Assembly: GCA_015680685.1 (NCBI GenBank)
Contig: MNCI01004050.1
Coordinates: 1,032,718 to 1,096,717, forward strand
Direction: 5' to 3'
Length of the DNA: 64,000 bases
Source of the DNA: Gnetum montanum
Lineage: Eukaryota; Streptophyta; Gnetopsida; Gnetales; Gnetaceae
The translations under genes and the position numbers were made by a program. Every line of letters begins with the position of its first letter. Position 1 is the stretch's first letter. This document shows, piece after piece, positions 11,814 through 23,099 of the stretch. Under the pieces are notes generated by a model that worked only from the letters and a program-made list of their open reading frames with translations, did no database searches and was not told the DNA's origin.

Positions 11814-12720
11814 TATGAAGCCAAGCTATGGCGTGCTTTTATCACGTACTTTTGATGCTGAGTTTGAAGGCTTCTTTAGATTTGATTTTTTGGAGCTTCT
11901 TCTTCCAATTATGTGGGTATGTAAACATGTGATAATTTCAAGAGAACTATTCCATCATCATGTAGTCACAAACCTAAAAGGATCCCATCTTACATCAATT
12001 AATCAAAGTATATACTTTCTATTCTTAAATGAAATAGAAGATTTTCTAATTGATATAAACCTATAGATTCATATTGATGTTGCTTTCAACTACCAAACCT
12101 ATATAAAACTCTTAAAGCTACATAATTACACATTTCCTTTTCACCATTATGATGAGAATACCTTTCTCTATGATGATCCTTGTCTAATTATAAAGATAAA
12201 AATCCTAGTGAAATTCTTATGGAATAACTTACTAATGGTCCCATCTATGACTGATAATATTTGCATTAATCAAAGAGCTTAATTTTCAAATTTCCATAAG
12301 TTGAAAAATACCCACCTGTATCTTTTTCTTATATTATTTTAGTTTGAGAAAGAGCATTATCAATATATCTTATGATCTATGGGATTTTGAACTCAAACAT
12401 TTAAAGGTAGTCAAAATATATCAAATCATCATGAAATCATTAAAAGGTAATTAGGAAAAATGTTTGCTTCTAAATATTTTCAAATAGGTAACCTAATTCT
12501 AAAAAGGGATAGAAATTCTAGCCAAAAAGATCCTCAAACTAAGTTTTCACTGATGTGGTTAGGATCATATCAAATTATAGATGTTGTAGCCCCTAATGTT
12601 TATAAAATAGTTATCCTTCAAGAAAATAAGTTTGCTTAAAATTTTAATGTGTTCCACCTTGAAAATTTTTATACTAGTGTTTCATTTGGACACCTAGTAA
12701 ATTAGTAATTTAATAAGTTG
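11814..12720 (+). pseudogene. Gypsy relic, 3' piece (protease end and integrase C-terminus)
   Basis: The left edge reads MKPSYGVLLSRTFDAEF (about 11815-11870), which resembles the end of plant gypsy proteases and joins the relic at 965-1256 across the Tekay insertion. Near 12460-12700 a frame reads FQIGNLILKRDR, WLGSYQIIDVV and NVFHLENFYT, the pattern of the C-terminal domain of Tat/Athila-type integrases. The 500 bases between hold no domain I can name; RT and RNase H are missing. Heavily decayed. Confidence 0.45.
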
Positions 12721-13330
12721 TAGTTATTAATAAGTATTTATGTGTATAGGATGCATTACATATCATATGCACTTTAGTAGAATGCATTTCATCTTTTTGC
12801 ATTTATAACATCATTTCTTATTTTAGTAATGTATAGGACATATAGTTTTAGGATCATATTCATATAGGTGCATGCCTTAGAAGTAAACTTAAAGAATGTT
12901 TGAATTCAATACTTAGTTCTTATTAAGTGTACTTGATAGATTATGGAAACACTTGTAACTCTATCTTTCTTTGTTAACTAAATTTAAAAATGAGATTTGT
13001 GAAGCTAAGTCATGAAAATTATATCTTATTAAGTTTCCTACTAACCATATGTTATTTTGTGATGCTACCTTTAAAGTTGAGCTATTGTTATAACATCCTC
13101 CTTTGGGTTGCATTTGTCTAAAATGACTTGTATATTTTTAGGTATCTTCATAGTTTTCTATTTCATACTAAATTGTAATGAGATAACTCAATGTGAGGAA
13201 TTCACCATGTACTAGAAAGGATCTGAGCCAACAACCAACTACTAGAATGTTAAGTTCATTCTTTCTAATGCCTAATTAATGAGCTAGTGTATGGACACCT
13301 CTTTTGATCCCCTTGTTCTACTGTACTTGC
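12721..13330. other. Non-coding stretch without recognised content
   Basis: AT-rich, stops in all frames. It may be the 3' untranslated part of the gypsy relic before it, but I see no PPT or repeat that would show this. Confidence 0.4.
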
Positions 13331-14210
13331 TATGTGTTTGTTTGTGTTGATTTTGTTGAGGATGATTCTTAGATGTTTTGGCATTTTTAGGGTGCTTTTG
13401 GCTTATTTTTATGATTTTAGGAGGTTCCAAGGTTTATGGGGACTTTTTGGGAGGCATTTGAAGGCTTCCAGCATTAAAACAAGCACTTTTATTTTTGGCA
13501 CCTGCAGGATAGATGTCCTTCCAAAAAGATAGATGTCTCTCCTAAGTTGTCTCACCTAAAGTGTAGATGTATTAAGACTAGAGTAGATGTCTATCAAAAA
13601 TAATAAATGTCACTCTTCAAAGTAAGGCTTTCATAGTAGACATCCCAGCAAAGCCAGAGACAACCCACACACATAAGGAAACTTCTAAAAACACTTGTTT
13701 CAATTGAGGAAACAACAAAGCAAGATGGAAATAGTTGGGAAGAATGTAAGAAGACTTGGGAAACATCTAAGGTACTTCAAGTTGAGTTGAGAAAAGGTTT
13801 CTAGGATTTTTACATTTTAATTGCTTATAAATATCTACGTAAATCACCATTGTAGAGGCAAGAGAGAGCATAACAAAGAGAGATTATGTAAGGAAGTTGA
13901 ATGAGAGGCAAGGAAGAGCACTTGCGAGAGATTAGGAGAATCTCTTATAAGTGTCTTGTCTTGAGATTGGGCTTCATCGTGAGCAATTGAGGATTGAGAG
14001 CGAACAAGTGTGGCTTTTAAGATCTTTGGGAGAGTTGTGAGTTGAGCTTGGCTTCTTATCTTTGTTTTATTTTATATGTATTTTGATAATTATCTTAATA
14101 TAATGGAGATTTCTCTATTTTATTATGTTGTTCTTACTTTCTAAGCCAAATCTGGTTGGAAGTTGTGGACTGGGTCCTATTGGAATCTATTTGGTGCAAC
14201 GCCTACACCT
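13331..14210 (+). repeat. LTR-like segment of unknown family
   Basis: It has the order of an LTR: a U3-like part with several GATGTC/GACATC motifs (13510-13650), a TATA box TATAAATA at 13826-13833 and an R/U5-like part ending near 14208 with CTACACCT. No second copy exists in the window, so borders and family are not established. The ORF at 13332-13532 lies in the U3-like part and shows no recognisable protein. Confidence 0.35.
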
Positions 14211-14651
14211 TGAACAGTAGAGAATTCCAACATTCAAACCATACAAATCACAAGTGCTCATGAGCAAGTAGATCATAATAATTCATAGATAAATAATGTA
14301 AATATACTAGTGAGTTAATGAGAATTTTGTGATTATTTTCTAACTTAGATTGAGGGAGGTGCAAAATGTATGGTTTAACTCTTAGTAAGGCATATGATAA
14401 AATGATGTTGTATGACTCTATGTGTTCTAAAGATAAACATAGTAAAAATGGATATAAATTCTATTAACTAAGAAGAATGAAAATATAAGCTATTCTAGCC
14501 TAGTTATAATAAGTATCCATTATTGGTTTTCCATACATGTTTTGGGCTAATGTAATTATTACTAGGGTTAGCAAGTAATTTTACTACTAATCAAATCATG
14601 CAAAGTTACCACTATGTTACCGAACAATTACACCTTATGCTTGAAATCAGT

Positions 14652-16452
14652 TGTAATGTTCCCACTCCTAAATGGTGCTACTCCATAATGAAATGAAGCC
14701 TCTTCATAATAAGTGTTATCATTATCATAACAAGACCCAAAAGGGGAGTTGTAATTAAGACCTAAAAGAACATGCTATAGCAATGGACATGTCTCTTGAG
14801 GTAAGCTTTGGGGATTCTGTGGACCTTTTGGTGTGTCAAAATGTTAAGTAATATGGATCCAAAGGTTTTTTTCATGGTTGTGTAATTATTGTGTTTGTAG
14901 GTCTATGTACATGAGAAAACAAGATGAGCTAAAGCTTACATAGATGACAAGAAATAGACTGGTCTAGAGCTCAAAGGAGAACATCATCCACAAGGTCTCA
15001 AATGAACATGCAATAATTTCATAGAACATGGACAAGGATGAAATACTATACAAGTAAAATTTTCATCATTAAAGCATGTGGAAGTTCAAGGTTGTGGATA
15101 AGGAATGATGAATTCAAAGGGCCAAGAAAGTTAAAGAAGGACATCTCTAGAAAACAACATATGTCTTGGTAGAATTGGAGTGAATATAGGTAAAGAGGTC
15201 TTAAAGAAACAAAAAATGTCTTTACTTAGGAAATGATGTCTTCACCAAAGAAAGATATTTTCACAAAATGTAGGCCAGATTCAGAAAGACGTCTCCTATC
15301 AAACAAAGACGTCCTTCCCAAACAAAGACGTCTTCCCAGAATAGAAGGAAAATTCAGAAAGACATGTCAAGCATGAAGAAGATGTCTTTCATGATCATTT
15401 GTGACCATTGCCTAGTCATTGCATGAGTTTCAAGAAGGATTTAGAAACATGATAACTATAAGAAGACATCATATGCATTGGGAAATGTGCAAGCTTATGT
15501 GTAATCATTGTACAATCATTTTGTGAATCATTGTAATCTTTGTTTGCTTCTCATTGTATCATCATTTGTTCATTGTAAAGTGTGTTGTACCTCAACATAC
15601 AAGGATTAGCAAACTAAGTTGTATTTATCCCTTGTAATTTTTCTCTCTTATTATCCTATGGGGTTAATGTGCTTTTTGCAAGGCATCTTGCTTGAGCTTG
15701 TCAAGATCCTGTGGGATTGAGTTGTTGGTGCTATAGTACAACACTCTGGAGCAGAGCTCAAGGTTTTGGAAGCCAAGAAACCACATTCCAAGACTGATGG
15801 GACCTTACAGGGTTGAGTGGCTAGTGTTACGACATAACACTCTAAAGCAGGGCTTGAAGACTATACAAGGCGTGGTTCCTTTAATCACATTTTGAGAGCA
15901 ACAAAATCTAGAGGTGTGCTAGTGATTTATCCTCCAAGTGTGGACTACCCATGTTGGGGAACCATGTTAAATTTGGTGTTTGTGCTTTTGTGTTACAAAG
16001 TTTTAATTTGGGGACCTTATTCATCCCCTTTTTCTAAGTTCAACTATCCATAAATTTGACTTAAGGTATTTATACCCAAGGATTAGAGGTCATATCGATG
16101 TGGAGTTGTGGAGTTTGTAAAGGTAGGTAGCAAGTGCTAGATGAAGCAAGACAAGAAGAGGACTCACCATTCCTTTTGGATAATGATAGGATTAATCATG
16201 GTGGTAGTGCTGGATTGCCTCTAAGGGATAGATGTTGAAGGAAAGAAACTCCAAGGAAAATTCTCAAAGCATGATCAAGATACACTATTCCACATTAATA
16301 AAGCATTTTTCTCATTTTTCCTTGTTATTTTCTTTACACTTAATGTCAAATGTTGCATATAATTGATGTTTTCTACATTATCATCTTATGCCTAATGTTT
16401 AATATAATGTATATTTGATGTTTCTCATGACATTCAAGAATGGAATGTCACA
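14652..16452 (+). mobile_element. Solo LTR of a second family (1.8 kb)
   Basis: A TG...CA unit from TGTAATGTTCC to GGAATGTCACA, whose ends are imperfect inverted repeats of each other. It is bordered by TCAGT (14647-14651) and CCAGT (16453-16457), a target duplication with one C/T change, and it interrupts a family A LTR cleanly. It holds the GACGTC repeats at 15287-15340. No coding potential. Orientation is arbitrary because no partner copy or PBS is present. Confidence 0.75.
15287..15340. repeat. AGACGTC short tandem repeat
   Basis: AGACGTC occurs at 15287, 15307 and 15326, each followed by a pyrimidine-rich spacer, a period of 19-20 bp. More diverged copies (ATGTCTT, GACATGTC, GATGTC) run from about 15140 to 15390. 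ACGT cores of this kind are bZIP-type binding motifs in plants; a role as an LTR enhancer is an inference. Confidence 0.65.
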
Positions 16453-16873
16453 CCAGTCATACTCATTTTACCTTATTAATGAACATTGGTATACTAAGTG
16501 ACTTTGGAAATGAAACTTGCATAGTAAAAGTAAACAATATGGAAGAGAAAATCTATTCTATGTAAGATGCTGCAATGATGAAGAATAATCTTGATCTTTA
16601 TTACCATTCATGAATTATGTCCACAAAAAATCCACTTGAATAAAGATGCCATATAATTGTTAATCACTGTAAGCATTCACAACTAACTCTAACTTTAAAA
16701 AAATAAACTACAAGAATTTTGCTAAGCTTTTTCTAAAAATCATTTTCGATGTTACAGTGGGCTCATATTGATCGATATGACCATGGTCCACTACATCATA
16801 TCTACAACATCATATATTAGGCTATGATATTACATCTATGATATCTTAGACATTAATGAAAGTTGTTTCATCA

Positions 16874-17080
16874 CTAATCATGGTTCGTTGTGACTATATC
16901 TTGAGTTCATAAAATGACACACAACTAAAGTACCTCTCTTTCCCTATCACTTAAAAAATAATTAATTAATTAACATTTTGGTTCTCACTATCTAAAACTA
17001 CTAAGGATGTCACAATTAAATTTGCTAACAAATGTATGGAAAATTTGCAACAAGTACCTTGGTCTATCTACGTTACTTGA
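16874..17080. other. Unassigned sequence between family A LTR and LINE
   Basis: Either the PPT-side internal sequence of the LTR before it (only faint similarity) or the 5' part of the LINE. No motif decides. Confidence 0.3.
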
Positions 17081-17590
17081 TAGTCTTTAAAGCATTAATT
17101 TTAAACTGTTTAAGTATATTTCTAAGGATTAAATAGATTTTGATTTCTATCCTCATTTAGAAAATAGAAAAAATCATATGGATCTATTATTTATAGGTTT
17201 TAATATATATGCTATAATTTGCAGTTGGTATTTAAAATAAAAGTGAACATTTTGAGTTTCAAGAACATGTTTTTTTGTACAACATCACCTACTACATCTC
17301 CAATTTTCTTTTAGTTTGAAGAACCTATGGTAATAATAATAATTCAAAAAGGACCCTAGATAGTTTTCTCAATGTTTTTACCATAAAGCCTCTTCATCAT
17401 TTAATTTATTTTGAAGATATTTGTTCATTTTACAATAAGCTATTTTACTATTGTATAGAAAACACCTATCTAATTTACTCTCAAGGAAGTTTCAAAGGGT
17501 ATTAAAAAGCTAACATCTAGTAAAGTTATTGATTCAAATGGTTTATATGTAGAACATTATCCAAACAACAAAGTTGGCTTGTACATAAAT
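17080..17590 (+). pseudogene. LINE relic, part 1 (upstream of RT)
   Basis: Near 17480-17570 a frame reads EVSKGIKKLTSSKVIDSNGLYVEH (partly across frames), the pattern that opens the RT region of non-LTR retrotransposons: a helix, then K-x-x-x-D-x-x-G-L. Sequence before this has no recognisable endonuclease motif. It is interrupted at about 17590 by a piece of family A and continues at 18480. Confidence 0.55.
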
Positions 17591-18470
17591 CGTAATGCTT
17601 ATTAATGCAAAATGAAAAATTAAGATAGAAAATTTAAAATATGATAAATGAAAATGAAAAATTATTATAGAAAGTAGATAATTATAAAAAATAGAAAACA
17701 TAGGAAGAATTGAGAGAATAAAAAGAAATTATAAAATAAAAATTTAGAAACAAATCCTTATAAGATATTAAATCAGATGGGTATCACCCCCATAACTAAG
17801 TTGTAAGGTGAAGATATGAAAAGTTGAGTGGAGTTAACCATGGGTAGAAGTATCATTTAGATTCATGGCTATATGGGAATCCTTGAAAGGTTTAATCCAT
17901 TACATGTTAACTGACATTAGTCTGTTTGGTTAGTCAAGATGGTAAATTTTCATATTACTTGAATGAAAAGTAAAGTGAATAATGTAGGGTCCTTCTCATA
18001 ATGTTTGAAATTTTGTTCATTAAGGTACATATGTGGGATTCTAATGAAGGCTCTTATCTCCTAGTTAAAAGTTCACTTGTTGTATCTTAGCATCATGGCT
18101 TTATTTAGTATATGTCTTTTACACTTCATTCATCATAAGAGCTACTTTTATATTTTCATCTAACATGTTAAGGTTCATAAGGTATTCCTTTTTCATTAAA
18201 CTAATGTTGAGATCAAAATCACAAGTTGTGTTGGGTATATAGAATTCTACTTACATGAAAAGTTTTGGTAACTTACCATACACAAAATCATTGGGACAAT
18301 AGCTGATAAGGAGTTTCCAAGTGAAGAAGTAGACCCATAAGGCATTAGTAAGTTTTGTTCTCCAACCTCTCCTATATCTACTAATGGTTTTAGTAAGGAT
18401 CTATGTAATTTCCCCATTTGTTATCTCAGCTTGATTATTAAAGTAGGAATGATCTACCATGCATAGAGAA
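17590..18470 (-). mobile_element. Family A internal fragment inside the LINE
   Basis: In minus orientation this matches 57800-58690 of the long family A element. It contains the A-rich tract (17590-17760), the PPT-like motif (CACCCCCATAACTAAG at 17786-17801) and the 3' end of integrase, where a region near 17990-18180 aligns with 58145-58320. No LTR borders it on the right, and on the left it directly follows LINE sequence. Borders are approximate and no target duplication is evident. Confidence 0.7.
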
Positions 18471-18479
18471 ATTTGACAC

Positions 18480-19599
18480 AAGTTAAATTTAGCAATGCAG
18501 CAATGATTAAATCAACATTAGAAAACTAGTAAGGCTATATTATTATATAAAAATGGAGATAAAAATAATTTGAATAACTATCAAATGATCATTATGAGTA
18601 GTATTTTTTCTAAGTTTCTAGGCACTCTACTAGAAAAGAGAATTAGTTCTTGGACTAAAGGTAACTAGTTGAGGGTAAGAAGTCAAGTAGGTTTCAAAAA
18701 AATCACTCTACTATTGATTAGTTAGTTACTCTTAGAAACTACATGGAGTTTGCAAAAATGCCTAATTAAAAGGTTTTCATTAATTTTGCAAAAGTATATG
18801 ATTAACCGATTTGTACAAAACTATGGTTGTGCTTGCATAAAATTAGCCTCCATTAAGATTTGATTGCAATAACTCAACGATTGTATGAAGAATTATTTAT
18901 TGAAATTACAAATAGCAATTCAGAGATAAAATCTTAATTCTAGAGAAAAATTTAAGTTAATCATGATTGTTCACTTTCTCCAACCCTCTTTGGTATCTTT
19001 ATTGATGAAATGCAAGAATGGTTGTGTAATGAGCAAGATATTCATGCTACCAAAATTGGATCCCAAGTAGTGAATCTTATTTTATATGTAGATGATGGTA
19101 CCTTGATTTTACCTACTATAGAAGGTATGTAAAATGTGTTGCAAACTTTAGAAAATTATTGTTGTTCATTTGGTCTTCAAGTGAATGTAGATAAAACCAA
19201 ATTGATGATATTGGGTACAAGAAATAACTATTATAACTTCCAGTTTTGAGGTACCAATGTGCAAGTAGTAGATTCTTTTAAATATTTGGATCTCATTTAT
19301 ATGAATAATTACATGTGGGAGAAGTGCATTCAAGAAAAATAGCAGGAGGCTTTAAGGCTCTATATGCTTTCAAAAACAAGTGTAAGGATTTAGGCCTTGA
19401 GGCTTAAAAGATCAAGAAAAAAACTTTTCATACTATCATCTATCCTACCATATCGTATGGACATGTTGCTTGAAAAATTAAAATCAGTGCTAAACTTTGG
19501 AAAGATATTAAAAGAGTGCAAAAAAATTTTCTTCTTGATGATTAAAGATGAAGATGAAAACACCATACTCAATGTTATTAAATAAATGTGATTTATTAT
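18480..19599 (+). pseudogene. LINE reverse transcriptase relic
   Basis: Readable RT blocks in order: KAILLYKNGDKNNLNNYQMI (about 18530-18590), SIFSKFLGTLLEKRI (18600-18645), SQVGF (near 18685), then SLSPTLFGIFIDEMQEW (about 18970-19020). LYVDDGTLILPTIEGM (19082-19130) carries an intact YxDD (19085-19096). FGLQVNVDKTKLMILGTR (19168-19222), FKYL (near 19278) and a KKKLFHTIIYPTISYGHVA thumb-like region (19420-19475) follow. Frameshifts and stops are present. The block style resembles Jockey/CR1/I-like LINEs more than plant L1 elements. It is cut at 19599 by the family A element and resumes at 26735. Confidence 0.88.
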
Positions 19600-20609
19600 T
19601 GATGAGACGTGATATCGCATGGGCCGCTATATCGCGTATGCGATATTGTGGCTGTTGCAATATCACATCCCATGTGATATTGTGTACGTGATATCGTGTT
19701 GTCCCCTGCGATATTGCATACGCGATATCGTGGTCCACTACAAAATCTATAAATAATAGGTGACACTCCCCTCATTTACCATCCTAGGCTAGAAGTAGGG
19801 AAACTTTGGCAGTTTGATCACTCCAGAGATAGAATATTTTCCATGTGCCCGCAGTAGGAGTCCCAAGTGAACGGATCTTTATTCGAGCAGCTTTGTACCT
19901 GAATGCAAGTTTTGTATGGAAATAAAGACGAGCTTTGTGGATAAACCTTGCAATGCATGGAATAGGATTTATTACTTGTTATTTCTTACATGTTATTTAT
20001 TACCTGTTGTTAGCGCGGCATGAGTATAACTTGGTTACGAGTATTAACAAATGTGTACGGCTAACCAAGGAATCAGCTACTCATCGTGATTAGATTCTCT
20101 CACCCTAAAATCCTAGAACGTGGGATGAGTACGACTTGATTATGAGCATCTACGGGTGTGTATGGCTAGTCAAGGAATCGGCTGCTCATCATGTTTAGGC
20201 TAGTTAAGTACCTCAGTACGACCACTTCGAGCACGTGTGTTACGTGCGGTGATCCCAGTAATGATTAGTGTTTGGTAGCCACAGTTTCATAGTTCAGGGT
20301 GTGTATGGTAAGTGGGAATGGATGCTAATGCTAGTTAATTTAGACTTAGGTCCTTAGTTAGAATTAGTTAGCTCTCTCAACCCTTCACCCTTTAGCATAG
20401 GAGATAAAACCAGAAAAGACCAAAAAAATCATATACCTCGGACTTGCTTAACCATACACCGTGACAACAACAAGTCTGGGAAGACAACGAATGATTAACC
20501 CTAAGTGTTCCATGGGGCATTTAGGCATTTATTCTACAGAGTTCGACTGGATCGTGCATGCTATGCTCGTTTCGTATGGTTGAGTGTAGGGGTACCTCGC
20601 CACTCATCA
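19600..20609 (+). repeat. 5' LTR of the pol-deleted family A element
   Basis: 1010 bp, TGATGAGACG ... CCACTCATCA. An array of about eight GATATC-like palindromes occupies 19607-19735, followed by a TATA box TATAAATA at 19748-19755. The 3' LTR has about six palindromes, and this accounts for most of its 27-bp shorter length. Confidence 0.95.
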
Positions 20610-20610
20610 T

Positions 20611-20628
20611 TGGCACCGTTGCTAGGGA
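20611..20628 (+). other. Primer binding site, tRNA-Asp type
   Basis: TGGCACCGTTGCTAGGGA starts two bases after the 5' LTR. It matches the tRNA-Asp 3'-end complement known from Athila and related elements except for three changes, all G-to-A or C-to-T, as expected of decayed methylated DNA. Confidence 0.85.
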
Positions 20629-20750
20629 CTAAGTGTCTATGCACCGAATAGAACATAAGGGATATCACTCACATCGTTGTAAGCCTTAACAAACCTTCGA
20701 GATAATCAAGATAAAAATTTATCTAACGGTGAAATAGCACATCGATAAAA

Positions 20751-22830
20751 ATGCCTTCTTCTCATAAGAGCAACTCACCACCTAAGGATCATACACGAGA
20801 CAGTCGACAATTTAAAACACATAACCAAAATCAGCCAAGTACTAAACAATATAAAATGACATATACTCATCCCGATGAGTATATCCCCAACTTTAATTTT
20901 ATTCTCCATCAAGACGAACAGTTGTGGTGGAGAGATTTGTAAGGTAACATTGTGTTACCCCCAGATCGATCAATCTCTCGCATGCTTTTCCATGCCTTGG
21001 CACAGATTGGCATGCAAGATCATTACGCTGAATACATTGTGGAAGATTTTGACATGAGGGATTATTATCCCACAGATGCCCAACGTATGAGAGACTTAAG
21101 ACAAGAGAGTCAACATGCTTTTCTAAAGGGCAAAGCCCCGCACGTCCTTAGCAAAATAGGAGATGAAGAACCTCTTATCATGGGTTCTTTAGCAATGGAT
21201 GTTCCCCCTCCTAACGATGGTGAGGAGGATGAGTATCAGAACCTATGATCAACAATACATATCCCTGGTTTTGATGCTCATGAACACCAACTGTTCACAG
21301 AGGGAACAACCACTCATGCTAAGGACGGGCACTTTGATCATCACCACGATCAGGGCCATAGCAGCTGAAGAGAAGGCAAGAAACATCATCATGGCGATGG
21401 TTCCCCTTCTTCTTCCCCTTCTTTNNNNNNNNNNNNNNNNNNNNNNNNNNNNNNNNNNNNNNNNNNNNNNNNNNNNNNNNNNNNNNNNNNNNNNNNNNNN
21501 NNNNNNNNNNNNNNNNNNNNNNNNNNNNNNNNNNNNNNNNNNNNNNNNNNNNNNNNNNNNNNNNNNNNNNNNNNNNNNNNNNNNNNNNNNNNNNNNNNNN
21601 NNNNNNNNNNNNNNNNNNNNNNNNNNNNNNNNNNNNNNNNNNNNNNNNNNNNNNNNNNNNNNNNNNNNNNNNNNNNNNNNNNNNNNNNNNNNNNNNNNNN
21701 NNNNNNNNNNNNNNNNNNNNNNNNNNNNNNNNNNNNNNNNNNNNNNNNNNNNNNNNNNNNNNNNNNNNNNNNNNNNNNNNNNNNNNNNNNNNNNNNNNNN
21801 NNNNNNNNNNNNNNNNNNNNNNNNNNNNNNNNNNNNNNNNNNNNNNNNNNNNNNNNNNNNNNNNNNNNNNNNNNNNNNNNNNNNNNNNNNNNNNNNNNNN
21901 NNNNNNNNNNNNNNNNNNNNNNNNNNNNNNNCCCATGAAGTACAAAGCCTGTTGGAGCAAGTAGCAAACAAAGAAGGTGAGCTATGCAAAAGGGAAAGTG
22001 TGGAAGAGTACAACCGTGATCCCTCCCTTCGTAAGAGGGGAGTAAAATTTTGTGATGAAGAGGATGAGTCACCAATCTAAGAGTTGGTGAACTAGAAAAC
22101 TTTGCCGATCCAAAAGTTAACAATCGAGGTATCAACCAAAGTAGACCAAATGTGGGATTCCTTAGACTCAAGAATTGAAACAGTCTTAAAAATTGTAGAG
22201 GAGTCTAAGGTTGAACAAAGTAGTGACAAAGGTAAGAAAAAGTGGAGAGATTTAGGCCCTGCACATAGCAAGGGTAAGGAAAATATCACTAACTCCGATG
22301 TGGCTAAGGATTCTGATTTAGAAAATGATAGTGGATGTGGGGTTTGCTACTATGAACATCCTAAGGGATGTTGCTCCATCATCTCACACCTGCAGGAGTT
22401 TGGGGTGTATGCGCTAAATCCAAGACTTAATCAATGGCAAACACCCCGAAGGTTACCTTATCCACAAGGTAACCCAAGGCAGTTCCACCAACCACTAACG
22501 TATTATCCAAGTGGAACTCCCCCACAGCCCATCGGACAGCATCAGTAGTGGCAATACCCACAGTCATGGGGGATGCCACTACCAACACAACAGTACCCTT
22601 ACCGGCAGCCCGATCCTTATGGTTATTATGTGCAGCAGCAAATTTCTCCAAGTGACTCTATGGATCACATAACCCCCAACCATCACTACCAAGTTCAGGA
22701 GTACTTCAAAAGGACTCTTTCTCCTCCAGGAGACATCCCACACTCATTCCATCCTCCTAATCCATCTGCACCTCTTCCACCACAAGTAGTTCCCATAACA
22801 CCTCCTACTTCAACAATGTAAGGGGAACTT
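20751..22830 (+). pseudogene. gag: Family A gag relic (with N gap)
   Basis: The frame opens with MPSSHKSNSPPKDH at 20751 and runs to 21248 with one stop (20941). It includes FILHQDEQLWWRDL and DRSISRMLFHALAQIGMQDHYAEYI, Athila-type Gag N-terminal features. After the gap it reads LLEQVANKEGELCKRES (21940-22000), a charged region, a Cys/His motif C-G-V-C-Y-Y-E-H-P-K-G-C (about 22338-22373) and a long Pro/Gln/Tyr-rich linker (22430-22820). The same layout is present at 61720-64000 on the minus strand. ORFs that appear to bridge the N block are not evidence of coding. Confidence 0.82.
21425..21931. other. Assembly gap (507 Ns)
   Basis: Unsequenced; flanked on the left by a CTT/CCTT-rich run. The matching part of the other family A element (about 62650-63470) shows that capsid-coding sequence belongs here. 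Confidence 0.97.
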
Positions 22831-23099
22831 CCTTCTCAACCGCAGCAATGTCACTCTACGAGAGTTGTAAATATCCAACCTGCTGTTGGTTCTGACAATT
22901 GTAAAAAGAGAAGACCTTACTTCAGAACCAAAATCCCAGACAAACTCTCGCAACAACAAGTGGTTGAGGCCATGTACACTCCTCAATCATCTAACACTTG
23001 GGAACACCCTTCTGTCCAAAATCAGAGCTTAACGCATACGGTTATGTTAACATATACCGTAACCAGCTGGATCAAGGTAGACCACCTTCCCAAGAAACT

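Larger units (their letters stand above)
14211..16873 (-). mobile_element. Family A LTR split by a nested solo LTR
   Basis: 14211-14651 matches the outer (U5-side) half and 16453-16873 the inner (U3-side) half of the family A LTR in minus orientation. Without the insertion and one duplicated target it is about 857 bp, as expected (other copies 817-1010 bp). The U3 side keeps degenerate GATATC motifs (about 16770-16860). The right edge ends TCATCA at 16873. The left edge TGAACAG is a diverged TGATGAG. I do not see a clear target duplication for this outer LTR. Confidence 0.72.

Noticed and set aside
13332-13532. Small membrane-protein-like ORF
   Set aside because: Hydrophobic only because of T-rich composition, lies in an LTR-like segment, and has no homologous frame elsewhere in the window.
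19607-19735. Terminal inverted repeats of a DNA transposon (palindromes at element ends)
   Set aside because: The palindromes are internal to LTRs with TG...CA ends, a PBS and a PPT.
21199-22171. Several 200-290-codon ORFs across the N block
   Set aside because: Their length comes from reading through Ns; only the flanks are real sequence, and only the plus-strand gag frame is supported.
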